Positions 38,944 through 48,931 of a stretch of DNA of 64,000 nt are shown in pieces (position 1 is the stretch's first letter; each line of letters opens with the position of its first letter). The notes under the pieces are model-generated. The model saw nothing but the letters and a program-made list of their open reading frames with translations. It was not told where the DNA came from and did not search any database. Position numbers and translations under genes: made by a program. This DNA comes from an uncultured Methylococcaceae bacterium (lineage in GTDB: Bacteria; Pseudomonadota; Gammaproteobacteria; Methylococcales; Methylomonadaceae): the NCBI GenBank assembly GCA_903928685.1, contig CAIYRS010000108.1, forward strand, positions 1 to 64,000, written 5' to 3'.

Positions 38944-39612
38944 TCAGTAAGAATCCCAGCGGCTTTTGCGTCGCCAGCCAAGTTTGGGCAGGATGAAGCC
39001 TAAAATGACGCTGAAAAAACTCAGGATGCCGCCGTATAAAAACCAGTCCTGTGAGGAGGTGTCTTTTAGGGCATGGTTTTCCAGTTTGAGTTGTTGCAGT
39101 TCGCGTTCGGCGTTGACTACGCGCTCTTGCAGTTCATCGCGTTCGTTTTTTAATTGCACCACGCCTGCGGCAGCGGCTTTTATTTGGTTGAGTTCTAAGC
39201 TGAGGCGGTCGCGCTCGTTAGCTAAGGATTTTTCCAGTGATGTGCCAGGGGTGATGGAATCTTTAACGATTTTTAACTCAGCTTTTAGCGATAAGTTTTC
39301 CGATTGCAAAGATTTTAGGGTTTTCAGGTTGGTTTCAATCTGATCCCTGGCTGGCAGCTCTTTCATGGTTTGGCGGGTTTGGATAAAACCTTCTGCGCCA
39401 TCTTCGGTGCGGACGGGGGTAAAACCGGATTTGGTTTTTTCGCCGACCACCGTCAATGGCGTGCCTGTTGCCACCAGTTTGACCACTTTGGCTTCGTTAT
39501 CCGGTTCGCTGCGGATCGACAAGTTGAGGTTGTCGGTGACGTAAACGGTTTCGGCGTAAGCTGCATTGGCGACGAGTAAGGGAATAGCTAGCCAAAATGT
39601 TGGTTTTTTCAC
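38944..39612 (-). CDS. TIGR04211-family SH3 domain protein
   Basis: This 222-residue envelope protein has a signal peptide (MKKPTFWLAIPLLVANAAYA-E), a bacterial SH3 domain (YVTDNLNLSIRSEPDNEAKVV...TPVRTEDGAEGFIQT, ~24-85), a coiled coil (~95-190) and a C-terminal membrane helix (DWFLYGGILSFFSVILGFILP) with a basic tail. This architecture is the TIGR04211/YgiM family, presumed to interact with peptidoglycan; the precise role is unknown. It lies 41 bp downstream of argF on the same strand. Confidence 0.9.
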   Translation of the reverse strand: MKKPTFWLAIPLLVANAAYAETVYVTDNLNLSIRSEPDNEAKVVKLVATGTPLTVVGEKTKSGFTPVRTEDGAEGFIQTRQTMKELPARDQIETNLKTLKSLQSENLSLKAELKIVKDSITPGTSLEKSLANERDRLSLELNQIKAAAAGVVQLKNERDELQERVVNAERELQQLKLENHALKDTSSQDWFLYGGILSFFSVILGFILPKLGWRRKSRWDSY

Positions 39613-39653
39613 GGGAATCCCTGCTAAGAGTTTGTATTTTGGCGATTTTACCG

Positions 39654-40556
39654 TTATTTGCCGCAGATAAGAAATTCCAGCAAGGCTTTTTGTGCGTGTA
39701 GGCGGTTTTCTGCTTCGGCAAAAACAATGCTTTGCGGGCCGTCGATAACCTCAGCGGTGACTTCCTCGCCACGGTGGGCAGGTAGGCAGTGCATGAATAA
39801 GGCGTCGGCATTGGCGGCTTTCATGATGTCGCTGTTGACTTGGTAATGGCGGAAGGCAATTTCCCGCAATTGCTGTTCTTGCTCTTGCCCCATGCTTGCC
39901 CATACGTCGGTAACGATCAAATCGGCATGTTCGGCGGCGGCAATGGCGGTGTCGAAAAATTTCACCCGTGCTCCGGCGGCGGCAACGATGTCGGCATCCG
40001 GGTAGTAGCCTTCTGGGCTGGCGATATGCAGGGTAAAGTCCAGAACCATCGCCGCGTGGATGTAGGAATGGCACATGTTGTTGCCATCGCCTATCCAAGT
40101 GACAGTTTTGCCTTGGATGTCGCCGCGTTGTTCAAAATAGGTTTGCATATCGGCGAGCAATTGGCAGGGGTGCTGTTGGTCAGTCAGGCCGTTAATGACT
40201 GGCACGCTGGAATGCTCGGCAAAGGTGGTAACGGTGTCGTGGCGGTCGGTACGCAGCATGATGCAATCGACCATGCTGGAGATGACTTTGGCGCTGTCTT
40301 GCAAGGGTTCGCCACGGCCTAGTTGGGTGTCGCGTGGCGACAAAAATAAAGCGCTGCCACCAAAATGCGCCATGCCTGCTTCAAAAGAGATACGGGTGCG
40401 GGTGGAGGATTTTTCAAAAATCATCGCCATCACCTTGCCTTTTAATGGTTGGTAATCGGGGTCGCGGTGATTTTTTAAGTAAATGGCGCGGTGGATTAGG
40501 GCGCGGAATTCGTCGCCGGATAAGTCAAGCAAGCTGATAAAGTGTCTTGGATTCAT
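39654..40556 (-). CDS. argF: Ornithine carbamoyltransferase
   Basis: ArgF converts ornithine and carbamoyl phosphate into citrulline. The 300-residue protein shows the carbamoyl-phosphate site [12 protein letters not shown], the HPCQLLAD motif, DVWASMG and the ornithine-side [11 protein letters not shown]. It starts 11 bp after the argD stop, so argD-argF form an operon, with the SH3 protein downstream. Confidence 0.97.
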   Translation of the reverse strand: MNPRHFISLLDLSGDEFRALIHRAIYLKNHRDPDYQPLKGKVMAMIFEKSSTRTRISFEAGMAHFGGSALFLSPRDTQLGRGEPLQDSAKVISSMVDCIMLRTDRHDTVTTFAEHSSVPVINGLTDQQHPCQLLADMQTYFEQRGDIQGKTVTWIGDGNNMCHSYIHAAMVLDFTLHIASPEGYYPDADIVAAAGARVKFFDTAIAAAEHADLIVTDVWASMGQEQEQQLREIAFRHYQVNSDIMKAANADALFMHCLPAHRGEEVTAEVIDGPQSIVFAEAENRLHAQKALLEFLICGK

Positions 40557-40567
40557 AACGGTATTAC

Positions 40568-41746
40568 TTAAAGCTGGTCGGTAAAAGCATGGATAAGTGC
40601 CGATAAAGTAGTCACTAATTGGTTTATTTGTTGGTCGTCGATAATTAACGGCGGCAGCAAACGGATGGTTTTGTCGTTGGTGACATTAATCAGTAATTGT
40701 TTTGCTAAGGCGGCACTGACCAGTTCCGCGCAAGGTGCGGTTAGTTCTATGCCGATCATCAAACCCAAATGGCGGATTTCCATGACATGCGGGTTGCCTT
40801 GCAGTTGTTTGGCGAAACCAGACGCGATTGCCAAGCCTTTTTCGGTTGCTTGCGCTGCCAAATTTTCTTGCTCTGCGGTTGCCAAAACTGCCAGCGCGGC
40901 GCGGCAGGCCAATAAGTTGCCGCCGAAGGTTGAGCCGTGTGCGCCTGCGGTCAGCAGTTGCGCGGCTTTGCCACTGGCTAAACACGCGCCGATAGGTACG
41001 CCGTTACCTAAGGCTTTCGCCATTGAACACACATCCGGCAAGATGCCGTTGTGTTGGTAGGCCAAAAATTTGCCCGTACGGCACATGCCTGTTTGGATTT
41101 CATCCAGCATCAGCAGCAAGTTGTGTTGGTCGCATAACTCACGCAATTGGTTGAGGTAATCAGCCGCAGGAATATTAACGCCGCCTTCGCCTTGTACAGG
41201 TTCTACCAAGATGGCGACGATATTTTTATGTTCGTCCAGTTGCTGTTTGATGGCGTCGACATCGTTATAAGGCACGCGGATAAAGCCTTCAACTAAAGGC
41301 GCAAAACCTTGCTGTACTTTGGCGTTGCCAGTGGCGCTTAAGGTTGCCAGCGTCCGTCCGTGGAAGCTTTTTTCCATGACGATGATGGCGGGGTTGCTGA
41401 TGCCAAGGCTGTGTCCATATTTACGCGCCACTTTGATGGCGGCTTCGTTGGCTTCTGCGCCGGAATTGCAGAAAAACACGTTGTCCATGCCGCTTTTGGC
41501 GGTCAACTGGCTTGCCAATTGTTCTTGTAAAGCGATGTGGTAAACATTAGAGGTGTGCAGCAGGGTGCGGCTTTGTTCGCAAATCGCTTGATGTACGGCG
41601 GGATGCGCGTGGCCTAAGCTACACACAGCAATACCGGAAAGGGCATCCAAGTAGCGGACATCGTTTTCATCCCATAAACACGCGCCTTCACCACGGACGA
41701 AAGTCACCGGTAAACGTTGGTAAGTGGGCATAATTTGGCTGGTCAT
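40568..41746 (-). CDS. argD: Acetylornithine aminotransferase
   Basis: This PLP-dependent class III transaminase makes N2-acetylornithine from N-acetylglutamate semialdehyde and may also act in lysine synthesis. The 392-residue protein contains [45 protein letters not shown] and the PLP lysine in [15 protein letters not shown]. It is the first gene of the argD-argF operon and divergent from grxD across a 155-bp space. Confidence 0.96.
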   Translation of the reverse strand: MTSQIMPTYQRLPVTFVRGEGACLWDENDVRYLDALSGIAVCSLGHAHPAVHQAICEQSRTLLHTSNVYHIALQEQLASQLTAKSGMDNVFFCNSGAEANEAAIKVARKYGHSLGISNPAIIVMEKSFHGRTLATLSATGNAKVQQGFAPLVEGFIRVPYNDVDAIKQQLDEHKNIVAILVEPVQGEGGVNIPAADYLNQLRELCDQHNLLLMLDEIQTGMCRTGKFLAYQHNGILPDVCSMAKALGNGVPIGACLASGKAAQLLTAGAHGSTFGGNLLACRAALAVLATAEQENLAAQATEKGLAIASGFAKQLQGNPHVMEIRHLGLMIGIELTAPCAELVSAALAKQLLINVTNDKTIRLLPPLIIDDQQINQLVTTLSALIHAFTDQL

Positions 41747-41910
41747 AAGGCGTGCCTTTAAACGAAAAAGTCGGCAGTTGCTGGCCGATAAAAAAATGCT
41801 CGATTATAAGTTTCAATCAAATGCTAGGCAAGCTTATGATTTTGATTTTACTTTTTTCAATAGGCTAAAGTTGGTAGAATCTATTTAAATTTTTTACCGA
41901 GGTGATACTG

Positions 41911-42231
41911 ATGAGCGTTATAGAACGAATTGAAGACCAAATTAAAAATAATCCGGTGGTGCTTTATATGAAAGGTACGCCCGATTTTCCACAATGTGGC
42001 TTTTCAGGGCAAACCGTGCAGTTATTGGACGCGTGTGGTGCTGAATACAAAGCTGTAAATATTTTTGAAGACCCCGAATTGCGTGAAGCTTTAAAAACTT
42101 ATTCCAGCTGGCCGACCTATCCGCAGCTTTATGTTAATGGCGAATTGGTTGGCGGTTGCGACATCGTTATTGATTTGTACAAAAAAGGCGAGTTGAAACC
42201 GTTGTTGGCATCGGTAGGTGCGGCTGGCTAA
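41911..42231 (+). CDS. grxD: Monothiol glutaredoxin Grx4/GrxD
   Basis: This 106-residue CGFS-type glutaredoxin binds and transfers [2Fe-2S] clusters, often with BolA. The active site PQCGFSGQ and the glutathione-contact motifs SSWPTYPQLYVNGE and GGCDIV are present. The start is the ATG at 41911, with GAGG eight bases upstream; an in-frame GTG at 41902 overlaps that ribosome site and is unlikely. It is followed by a good terminator. Confidence 0.96.
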   Translation: MSVIERIEDQIKNNPVVLYMKGTPDFPQCGFSGQTVQLLDACGAEYKAVNIFEDPELREALKTYSSWPTYPQLYVNGELVGGCDIVIDLYKKGELKPLLASVGAAG

Positions 42232-42248
42232 ACGCTTACCCTCTTCAA

Positions 42249-42287
42249 AGCCTGATCCGGCAATCTAACCGGATCAGGCTGTCTTTA
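42249..42287. terminator. Terminator between convergent grxD and rnt
   Basis: The perfect 12-bp stem AGCCTGATCCGG ... CCGGATCAGGCT has an 8-base loop and is followed by GTCTTTATT. Confidence 0.8.
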
Positions 42288-42291
42288 TTGG

Positions 42292-42912
42292 CTACTTCGC
42301 CAGTTCCTCTAGCTGTTTCCAGCGATTAATTATCTTACAAAAAACCTTAGCGGTTTGTTCGGCATCATACAAAGCTGAGTGTGCCTTCTCGTTATCCCAT
42401 TCCATCTCTGCCGCTTCGGCAATTTTAGCCAATACCGTTTGTTGATAAGCCAAGCCACCCAAAGTTGCAGTATCAAAGGTGCTGAAGGGGTGAAACGGGC
42501 TGCGTTTTATTTGTGTGCGGGCAATGGCGGCATTTAAAAAGGCAATATCGAACGCTGGATTATGTCCGACCAAAATCGCCCGGGTGCAATTGTTGCGTTT
42601 GATGGCTAGGCGGATGGGCTTGAACAGCAATTCCAACGCATCTTTTTCATCAATTGCCATGCGGAAAGGGTGGAACGGGTCGATGCCGTTAAATTTCAAA
42701 GCCGATTCTTCCAGCTCTGCATTTTTAAAGGGGATGACATGGGTGGAATAGTGTTCAGTAATCTGTAAATCGGCATTGCTGTCGTATTCAACAATGACGG
42801 CGGCAATTTCCAGCAAGGCGTTTTTTTTAGGATTAAAGCCAGAGGTTTCTATATCAATGATGACTGGCAGATAGCCTCTAAAGCGTTTCTCTATGGGGTG
42901 AAATGTATCCAT
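42292..42912 (-). CDS. rnt: Ribonuclease T
   Basis: RNase T is a DEDDh 3'-5' exonuclease that matures tRNA and other stable RNA 3' ends. The 206-residue protein has Exo I VIIDIETSGFNP, the Exo II region LVGHNPAFDIAFLN and Exo III HSALYDAEQTAKVF. It also has the RNase T-specific HPFSTFDTATLGGLA. It is convergent with grxD, the same neighbour arrangement as in several gammaproteobacteria. Confidence 0.95.
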   Translation of the reverse strand: MDTFHPIEKRFRGYLPVIIDIETSGFNPKKNALLEIAAVIVEYDSNADLQITEHYSTHVIPFKNAELEESALKFNGIDPFHPFRMAIDEKDALELLFKPIRLAIKRNNCTRAILVGHNPAFDIAFLNAAIARTQIKRSPFHPFSTFDTATLGGLAYQQTVLAKIAEAAEMEWDNEKAHSALYDAEQTAKVFCKIINRWKQLEELAK

Positions 42913-42977
42913 TTGGTCGGTGTATGCCCTAAAAAATAATAGCCGCCATGTTACGCCAAGTTGCTTGATATTAATAT

Positions 42978-43338
42978 CGGATGTTTTGTTATCCAGATAG
43001 CTATAAATAATGAATGAGTCGCTATCGCGACGATTTTTTTAAATCGGGTTCTCGCACCCGAAGGCGAGCTACTTTCTTTTGCGCCGCCTCGGCAACTGCT
43101 CCTGCGTTGCTCTACCTCCTGCATCCATGCAGTCGAAAAGCAAGTAGCCAAAGAAAAGACGGCCCGATTGCCGCTCATGTCTTGCGCTCCTCGCATTTGT
43201 CGGGGGACGGCAGAATGGGCTTCCTGCCCATCTGCCGCCGTGCGGCATCCATGCCGCACCCCTTCGGGCTATTCCCGACAAATGCTCGGGTGCTCGACGC
43301 GGCAAACGGGAGAAAAGCGCGTTACTGCGTAACGTTGC
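42978..43338 (-). mobile_element. TIR element, family C, copy 3 (inverted, with 47-bp insertion)
   Basis: It is the reverse complement of the copies at 15769 and 20433. The right end CTGCGTAACGTTGC is well preserved; the left ~45 bp are diverged, so that boundary is approximate. Between GCGCCGCC (ending 43088) and AAAAGCAAGTAGCC (from 43136) it carries 47 extra bases absent from the other copies. This element fills most of the gap between rnt and the AcpA-type gene. Confidence 0.8.
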
Positions 43339-43370
43339 GATAATAAGAGCATCGAAATTAAAACTCTCTT

Positions 43371-44876
43371 TTAAGGCTCAAGCGCAAAAGCATTCAACAA
43401 ATCGCCCGCATTTTCCCGCACACCTGCCAGCGGCTCTAATTGAAAGCGGCGGGTGATAAATTTAATGATGGAGGTGGTGTCGTAGGCGGTATGGTCGACA
43501 AAACCGCGTTTTGCGAAAGGCGAAATAATGATGGCGGGTACGCGTGTGCCTGGTCCCCAGCGGTCGCCTTTTGGTGGTGCGGCATGATCCCAAAAGCCAC
43601 CGTTTTCATCATAAGTAACAATAATTGCTGTAGACCGCCATAATGGGCTGCGTTGTATGCGGCTGATTAGTTCATGGATGTGTTGGTCACCGGATAACAC
43701 ATCGGTATAACCGGGATGTTCGTTCAAATGACCGACGGGTTTATAAAAGGCGACTTGCGGCAGCGTGCCTTGGTCTATGCCGTTAAAAAATTCTTCGGCA
43801 TCTTTTAAATGGTTTTGGCGATCGGCTGTGCCGGGCGCAAAACGGGCAAAATAATTAAACGGCTGATGATGTGCTTGGAAGTTTAATGCGCCTTCGCTGT
43901 GCTTATAAATCACCGTGCGCGGCTTGTCGGCGGCTTGTAAACCATCCGCAAGGGCTAGGTTCCAGCCGCCTGCATACCATGCCCAAGAAATATGTTTCGC
44001 AGACAAGGTGTCGCCAATGGTTTTGCTGGTTTGCGGCGGTAACGGATGTTGTGCCGGATCAGCAAAGCGGGCATCACTGCCGTTTGCGGGTGGTAATCCC
44101 GAAGGTTGGTAAGGCGGTTGCTGGCTGTTGATGGAGTAGCCGTCGGGCGTTATCGCGCCGTCCAATAATAACGGCGGCCCTTGCATGGCGGATTTGGGCG
44201 ACTCTGGTTTGCGTTGCAGACGGCCTTGGCTATCAACTTGGGCGCGGAGTTTTGCTGGTGCGCTCAGGTCTTGCGGGGTGCAGGCGCAAATCAGCCATTG
44301 ATGGTTAAGGTAAGAGCCGCCAAATGCGCTCATGAAAAAATTATCTGCCAAAACATAGTCTTTAGCCCATTGCCACATCGGCAATTTAGAACCGTCGTAA
44401 TAACCCATCGCTAAGCCGCCAGCATCGGAAATGGCAGCGAAGCGGTTATTTTTACCGCCGTTGATCTGTTCGATATTTTGGTAATAACGGTGCAGCAAAT
44501 CCCGTGAGTTTTCTGAAAGCGGCAGGTTGACGGGCGGTAAATCGATACGGAACGGGCGGTTGGGTAATTTCACCTTGATTGCAGGGTGTTCGTTATTTTT
44601 GCTGGCGGGAATCGGCGGTAGTTCGGCAAAGGCTTTGCCATCGTGGTCTAGTTGTAAATACTGCTCAGGCGTTGCTTGGGCGATGCCATTGGCGTTGGGG
44701 AACAAACCGTAGAGATGGTCAAAACTGCGGTTTTCCGCGTAGATGACGATGATGTGTTCAATGGCATCAAGCCCTTTGGCGCTGGGTTTGCTGGTCGTAC
44801 TGGCGCAGTTGGCTAACAATAGCGCCAGTGGCAAAATCAGTAATGTTGGGTAAGGTAAGCGCTTAATAATGGTCAT
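43371..44876 (-). CDS. AcpA/phospholipase C-type phosphoesterase, lipoprotein
   Basis: This 501-residue protein is of the phosphoesterase family that includes Francisella AcpA and bacterial phospholipase C. The motifs are IIVIYAENRSFDHLYGLFP (metal and nucleophile region), NFFMSAFGGSYLNHQ, IIVTYDENGGFWDHAAPP and GTRVPAIIISPFAKRGFVDH. A lipoprotein signal (MTIIKRLPYPTLLILPLALL, then LANC) places it in the envelope. The ATG at 44876 was chosen because a longer frame to 44936 buries this signal. The substrate (acid phosphatase, phospholipid or phosphonate ester) cannot be fixed from sequence; it fits the phosphate-scavenging theme. Confidence 0.85.
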   Translation of the reverse strand: MTIIKRLPYPTLLILPLALLLANCASTTSKPSAKGLDAIEHIIVIYAENRSFDHLYGLFPNANGIAQATPEQYLQLDHDGKAFAELPPIPASKNNEHPAIKVKLPNRPFRIDLPPVNLPLSENSRDLLHRYYQNIEQINGGKNNRFAAISDAGGLAMGYYDGSKLPMWQWAKDYVLADNFFMSAFGGSYLNHQWLICACTPQDLSAPAKLRAQVDSQGRLQRKPESPKSAMQGPPLLLDGAITPDGYSINSQQPPYQPSGLPPANGSDARFADPAQHPLPPQTSKTIGDTLSAKHISWAWYAGGWNLALADGLQAADKPRTVIYKHSEGALNFQAHHQPFNYFARFAPGTADRQNHLKDAEEFFNGIDQGTLPQVAFYKPVGHLNEHPGYTDVLSGDQHIHELISRIQRSPLWRSTAIIVTYDENGGFWDHAAPPKGDRWGPGTRVPAIIISPFAKRGFVDHTAYDTTSIIKFITRRFQLEPLAGVRENAGDLLNAFALEP

Positions 44877-45056
44877 GATGGTATTCGGCGGCAAAAAAAT
44901 TATCTTGCCAATGGTAGCATAGCGGAATTCACACACAGCAATCGTTAGCTTAACGATTTGGTTGTGGGATAAGTCTTAACTTCGTTTGGTAACGTGGCGT
45001 GCAAACCTCGGTTTGTGCTGTTACAAGGCTCAATGTTGAATGTCGGTATTATTTTC

Positions 45057-45138
45057 GTAGGGGCGAGCGGCTGCTCGCCTTTATCGTAGTAGGATTGGGA
45101 ATGGATTCTTAAAAAGGCGGACAGCCGTCCGCCGCTAC
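45057..45138. repeat. Pair of GTAG-headed inverted repeats
   Basis: GTAGGGGCGAGCGGCTGCTC at the left faces a minus-strand GTAGCGGCGGACGGCTGTCC at the right, each a small hairpin with a GTAG head. The opposed arrangement is that of REP doublets (BIMEs). It lies upstream of the AI-2E transporter gene. Confidence 0.65.
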
Positions 45139-45216
45139 AGGGTTGGATCAACCGCGTTGACTGCTGTGCTCCAACCCTTCGTTAACCCACTAACAACGAT
45201 TTTTCAGGCCAAACTT

Positions 45217-46275
45217 ATGAATGCTATTAATGGCTATCCGGTAAAACAGTTGATACCTCTGGTCTTGTTGGTTGGGCTATTGCTGTTGGCTTATTCGGTT
45301 TTGAAAGACTTTTTATTGATCTTGGCGTGGGCTTTCATCATTGCCTATACCTCATGGCCTGGGTATTTATGGCTGCGGCATAAGTTAAATGACAGGGCTA
45401 CGCTAAGTGCGGCGGTCATGACGGCATTTATTTCGGCGTTGGTGATGTTGACGGTGTTTTGGTTAGTTGCCATGTTGCAGAATGAAATTGGCTTGGCGTA
45501 TAAATCCTTGGTGGTCAATTTTGCTGATGGCCCTTATCAGTTGCCGGAAGCAATCGCAAATATTCCGTGGCTAGGGCATTATTTACAGGATTGGTTAGAC
45601 CGTTTAAGCGATGACTGGCCTGGCGTGAGCGCACAAGTGGTCAATTGGGCGAAGCAATGGCTGGGTGAACTGGGGCGATTTCTTGGCAACCTTGGCAGCT
45701 ATTTTATGAACTTGGGTTTTGTCTTGGTGACGGTGTTTTTTTGTTTCCGCGACGGTGAGCAGATGATCCATCAAGTCCAGCAAGGCTTGGTGCATTTTTT
45801 AGGCGAATATCGGCAGATGTATTTGCAAGCCATCGGCAATACTACGCGGGCGGTGGTGTACGGCATAGTTATGGCGGCCTTAGGGCAAGGCATTGCGGCT
45901 GGATTGGGTTATGCGGTCGCTGGCGTACAAGCGCCCGTACTATTCGCTACCATCACCGGCATAGTGGCGTTGGTGCCTATGGGCGCAATGCTGGTTTGGC
46001 TATCAATTGCCATTATGTTGCTGGCTTCGGGGCAGTTTTGGCCGGGTGTGGGTTTGTTATTATGGGGTTTTTTAGTGATTAGTACGGTCGATAATATCAT
46101 TCGTCCCATTGTTATCAGTGGCACTAGCCAAGTGCCGTTTTTGGTGGTGATGTTTGGGGTGTTTGGAGGATTGTCGGCATTTGGGGTCATCGGCGTTTTC
46201 TTAGGGCCGGTGATTTTGTCGGTGTTGCTGGCAGTGTGGCAAGCCTGGTTAAAACAACAAACAGAGATGCAATGA
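45217..46275 (+). CDS. AI-2E family (PerM-like) membrane transporter
   Basis: This 352-residue inner-membrane protein has about seven to eight hydrophobic helices and the family C-terminal pattern GVFGGLSAFGVIGVFLGPVILSV. Members export varied small molecules or act as antiporters; the name AI-2E is historical. The ATG at 45217 starts just before the first helix, while a TTG at 45157 would add 20 residues. Its stop overlaps the next gene (ATGA), so it is co-translated with the garR-like and hyi genes. Confidence 0.85.
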   Translation: MNAINGYPVKQLIPLVLLVGLLLLAYSVLKDFLLILAWAFIIAYTSWPGYLWLRHKLNDRATLSAAVMTAFISALVMLTVFWLVAMLQNEIGLAYKSLVVNFADGPYQLPEAIANIPWLGHYLQDWLDRLSDDWPGVSAQVVNWAKQWLGELGRFLGNLGSYFMNLGFVLVTVFFCFRDGEQMIHQVQQGLVHFLGEYRQMYLQAIGNTTRAVVYGIVMAALGQGIAAGLGYAVAGVQAPVLFATITGIVALVPMGAMLVWLSIAIMLLASGQFWPGVGLLLWGFLVISTVDNIIRPIVISGTSQVPFLVVMFGVFGGLSAFGVIGVFLGPVILSVLLAVWQAWLKQQTEMQ

Positions 46276-47162
46276 TGATGGCGCAATTACCCGTATTGGG
46301 TTTTTTGGGTATTGGTTTGATGGGCAAGCCGATGGTATTACGGTTATTGGCGGCGGGTTACCAAGTGCATGTTTGGAACCGTAGCCAAGATAAATTACCC
46401 GCTGTGGTGGCTGCGGGCGCTGTGCCTTGCCAGTCGGTGGCGGACGTGGTTAACCCCGCTGAGGTGATTATCTTATGTTTGTCAGACACCGCTGCGGTTG
46501 AGCAAGTGGTGCAAGAGGGCATTTTGGCGCAGGGTAGGGCAGGCAAGTTGGTGATTGATTTGTCCAGTATCCATCCAGATAACACGCGGGCGTTGGCAGC
46601 GATCTTGTCGGCGCACTGTGGTATGGGTTGGGTGGATGCGCCAGTCTCCGGCGGTGTACCGGGCGCGGAACAAGGCACTTTGGCGATTATGGCAGGCGGT
46701 ACTGAGCAAGATGTTGCTATCGCCCGGCAAGTGCTGTCGCCGTTGTACCAGCAATTGACCCACATGGGCGCGGTTGGCTGCGGGCAGGTGACGAAAATCT
46801 GTAATCAAATGATTGTCAGTTGTAATGTGTTGGTGATTGCCGAAATGATGGCTTTGGCACAGCAGGCAGGTGTTGATGCCGCACAGATTCCAGCGGCGTT
46901 GGCGGGCGGATTTGCCGATTCTAAGCCCTTGCAAATCGTCGCGCCGCAAATGGCGGCAGCTTGTTTTGAGCCAGTGAAATGGCGGGTAAAAACCTTGTTG
47001 AAAGATTTATCGATGGCGGTATCGCTGTCGGTAAAGCAGGGTAGCGCCACACCAATGTCGACATTAGCCGCGCAATTGCTGCAATTACACGGCAGTCATG
47101 GCTATTTGGAGCAAGACCCGTCTACTTTAATCAATTTATATAGTAACAAGCCCGATGCTTAA
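46272..47162 (+). CDS. NAD-dependent 2-hydroxy-3-oxopropionate (tartronate semialdehyde) reductase-like
   Basis: This 296-residue protein is of the beta-hydroxyacid dehydrogenase family (GarR/GlxR/MmsB). The N-terminal Rossmann motif GFLGIGLMGKPM, the substrate loop DAPVSGGVPGAEQGTLAIM and the catalytic lysine in VTKICNQMIV are present. A downstream hydroxypyruvate isomerase gene points to tartronate semialdehyde reduction to glycerate rather than to 3-hydroxyisobutyrate. The start overlaps the transporter stop by four bases, and its end overlaps hyi by eight. Confidence 0.85.
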   Translation: MMMAQLPVLGFLGIGLMGKPMVLRLLAAGYQVHVWNRSQDKLPAVVAAGAVPCQSVADVVNPAEVIILCLSDTAAVEQVVQEGILAQGRAGKLVIDLSSIHPDNTRALAAILSAHCGMGWVDAPVSGGVPGAEQGTLAIMAGGTEQDVAIARQVLSPLYQQLTHMGAVGCGQVTKICNQMIVSCNVLVIAEMMALAQQAGVDAAQIPAALAGGFADSKPLQIVAPQMAAACFEPVKWRVKTLLKDLSMAVSLSVKQGSATPMSTLAAQLLQLHGSHGYLEQDPSTLINLYSNKPDA

Positions 47163-47937
47163 GTTTTCTGCCAATTTATCCATGTTATTTACCGAGTTGG
47201 CTTGGCTGGAGCGCTTTCAGGCCGCTAAGCAACACGGGTTTACTGCTGTTGAAATCCAGTTTCCCTATCATTTGCCTGCTGAAACCATACTAGCGGCTTT
47301 AAATCAGCACGCGCTAAAGCTGGTGTTGTTTAATGTCGATGCCGATGATTTACTGCAAGGCGGCGAAGGCTTGGCGTGTGTGCCGGAAAAACGCGGGCAA
47401 TTTCGGCAAGCGGTGGCGCAGACGATGGCTTACGCGCGGGTGTTACAACCGGAAGCTATCAACGTGCTGCCGGGTCGCTGTTTGCAGGCCAGCCGATATG
47501 ATGAATATCTCGCGACCTTTAAGGAAAATTTGGCTTATGCGGCGGCGCAGTTTGCCACCTTGGGTATCAACACGGTGTTTGAAGCTATTAATAATGTCGA
47601 TATGCCAGGATTTATCGTCGCCGATAATGGCTTGGCGGTGGCGATTTGGGAGGAGTTGCGCGTTAATCATCCCAATTTGTTTTTACAGTACGATGTTTAT
47701 CACAGCCTGCAAATGGGTGAAAAGCCTGTGCAGATTATTGCCGATCATGCCGATAAAATCGGGCATATCCAATTCGCCGACCAGCCTGGTCGTGGACAAC
47801 CAGGCACAGGCAGCGCCGATTTTGCCGCAATTTTTGCGGCGATTGGGCAATCAGATTATGCCGGATGGCTTGGGGCGGAATATAAGCCCGTAGGCGCAAC
47901 GGCGGAAAGCTTGGCTTGGTTGGCGGCGTATTGTTGA
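47155..47937 (+). CDS. hyi: Hydroxypyruvate isomerase
   Basis: Hyi interconverts hydroxypyruvate and tartronate semialdehyde. The 260-residue TIM-barrel protein carries typical Hyi segments: KFSANLSMLFTEL at the start, GFTAVEIQFPY, FEAINNVDMPGFIV, LQYDVYHSLQMGE and HIQFADQPGRGQPGTG. It overlaps the preceding reductase gene by eight bases. Together the pair links hydroxypyruvate and tartronate semialdehyde to glycerate. No glyoxylate carboligase or glycerate kinase gene is adjacent. Confidence 0.93.
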   Translation: MLKFSANLSMLFTELAWLERFQAAKQHGFTAVEIQFPYHLPAETILAALNQHALKLVLFNVDADDLLQGGEGLACVPEKRGQFRQAVAQTMAYARVLQPEAINVLPGRCLQASRYDEYLATFKENLAYAAAQFATLGINTVFEAINNVDMPGFIVADNGLAVAIWEELRVNHPNLFLQYDVYHSLQMGEKPVQIIADHADKIGHIQFADQPGRGQPGTGSADFAAIFAAIGQSDYAGWLGAEYKPVGATAESLAWLAAYC

Positions 47938-47948
47938 GCTGTCGGCTG

Positions 47949-48758
<810 letters not shown>

Positions 48759-48821
48759 TCAATTAGTTACGAAATAAGGTGTTGCTTGGGCTTTTGTATA
48801 AGAAACATAGCGATTGCTTCC

Positions 48822-48883
48822 ATGTCATTTGTCATTAATTGTTTTGTCATTTTGTGTTCATGGAACTGTCATGATACTGACAT
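48822..48883 (+). promoter_or_regulatory. PhoB-binding array (Pho boxes) upstream of olsB-olsA
   Basis: Four consecutive 7-mers with exact 11-bp periodicity match the PhoB half-site CTGTCAT: TTGTCAT 48844, TGTTCAT 48855, CTGTCAT 48866 and CTGACAT 48877. A fifth, ATGTCAT at 48822, is in register two periods upstream. An AT-rich candidate -10, TATTAT at 48891, lies seven bases beyond the last half-site, with no good -35, as expected for PhoB-activated promoters. Confidence 0.85.
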
Positions 48884-48931
48884 GTTTTTTTATTATCGTA
48901 TTTCTTATAGTCAATGGAGCCATGTATTTTT

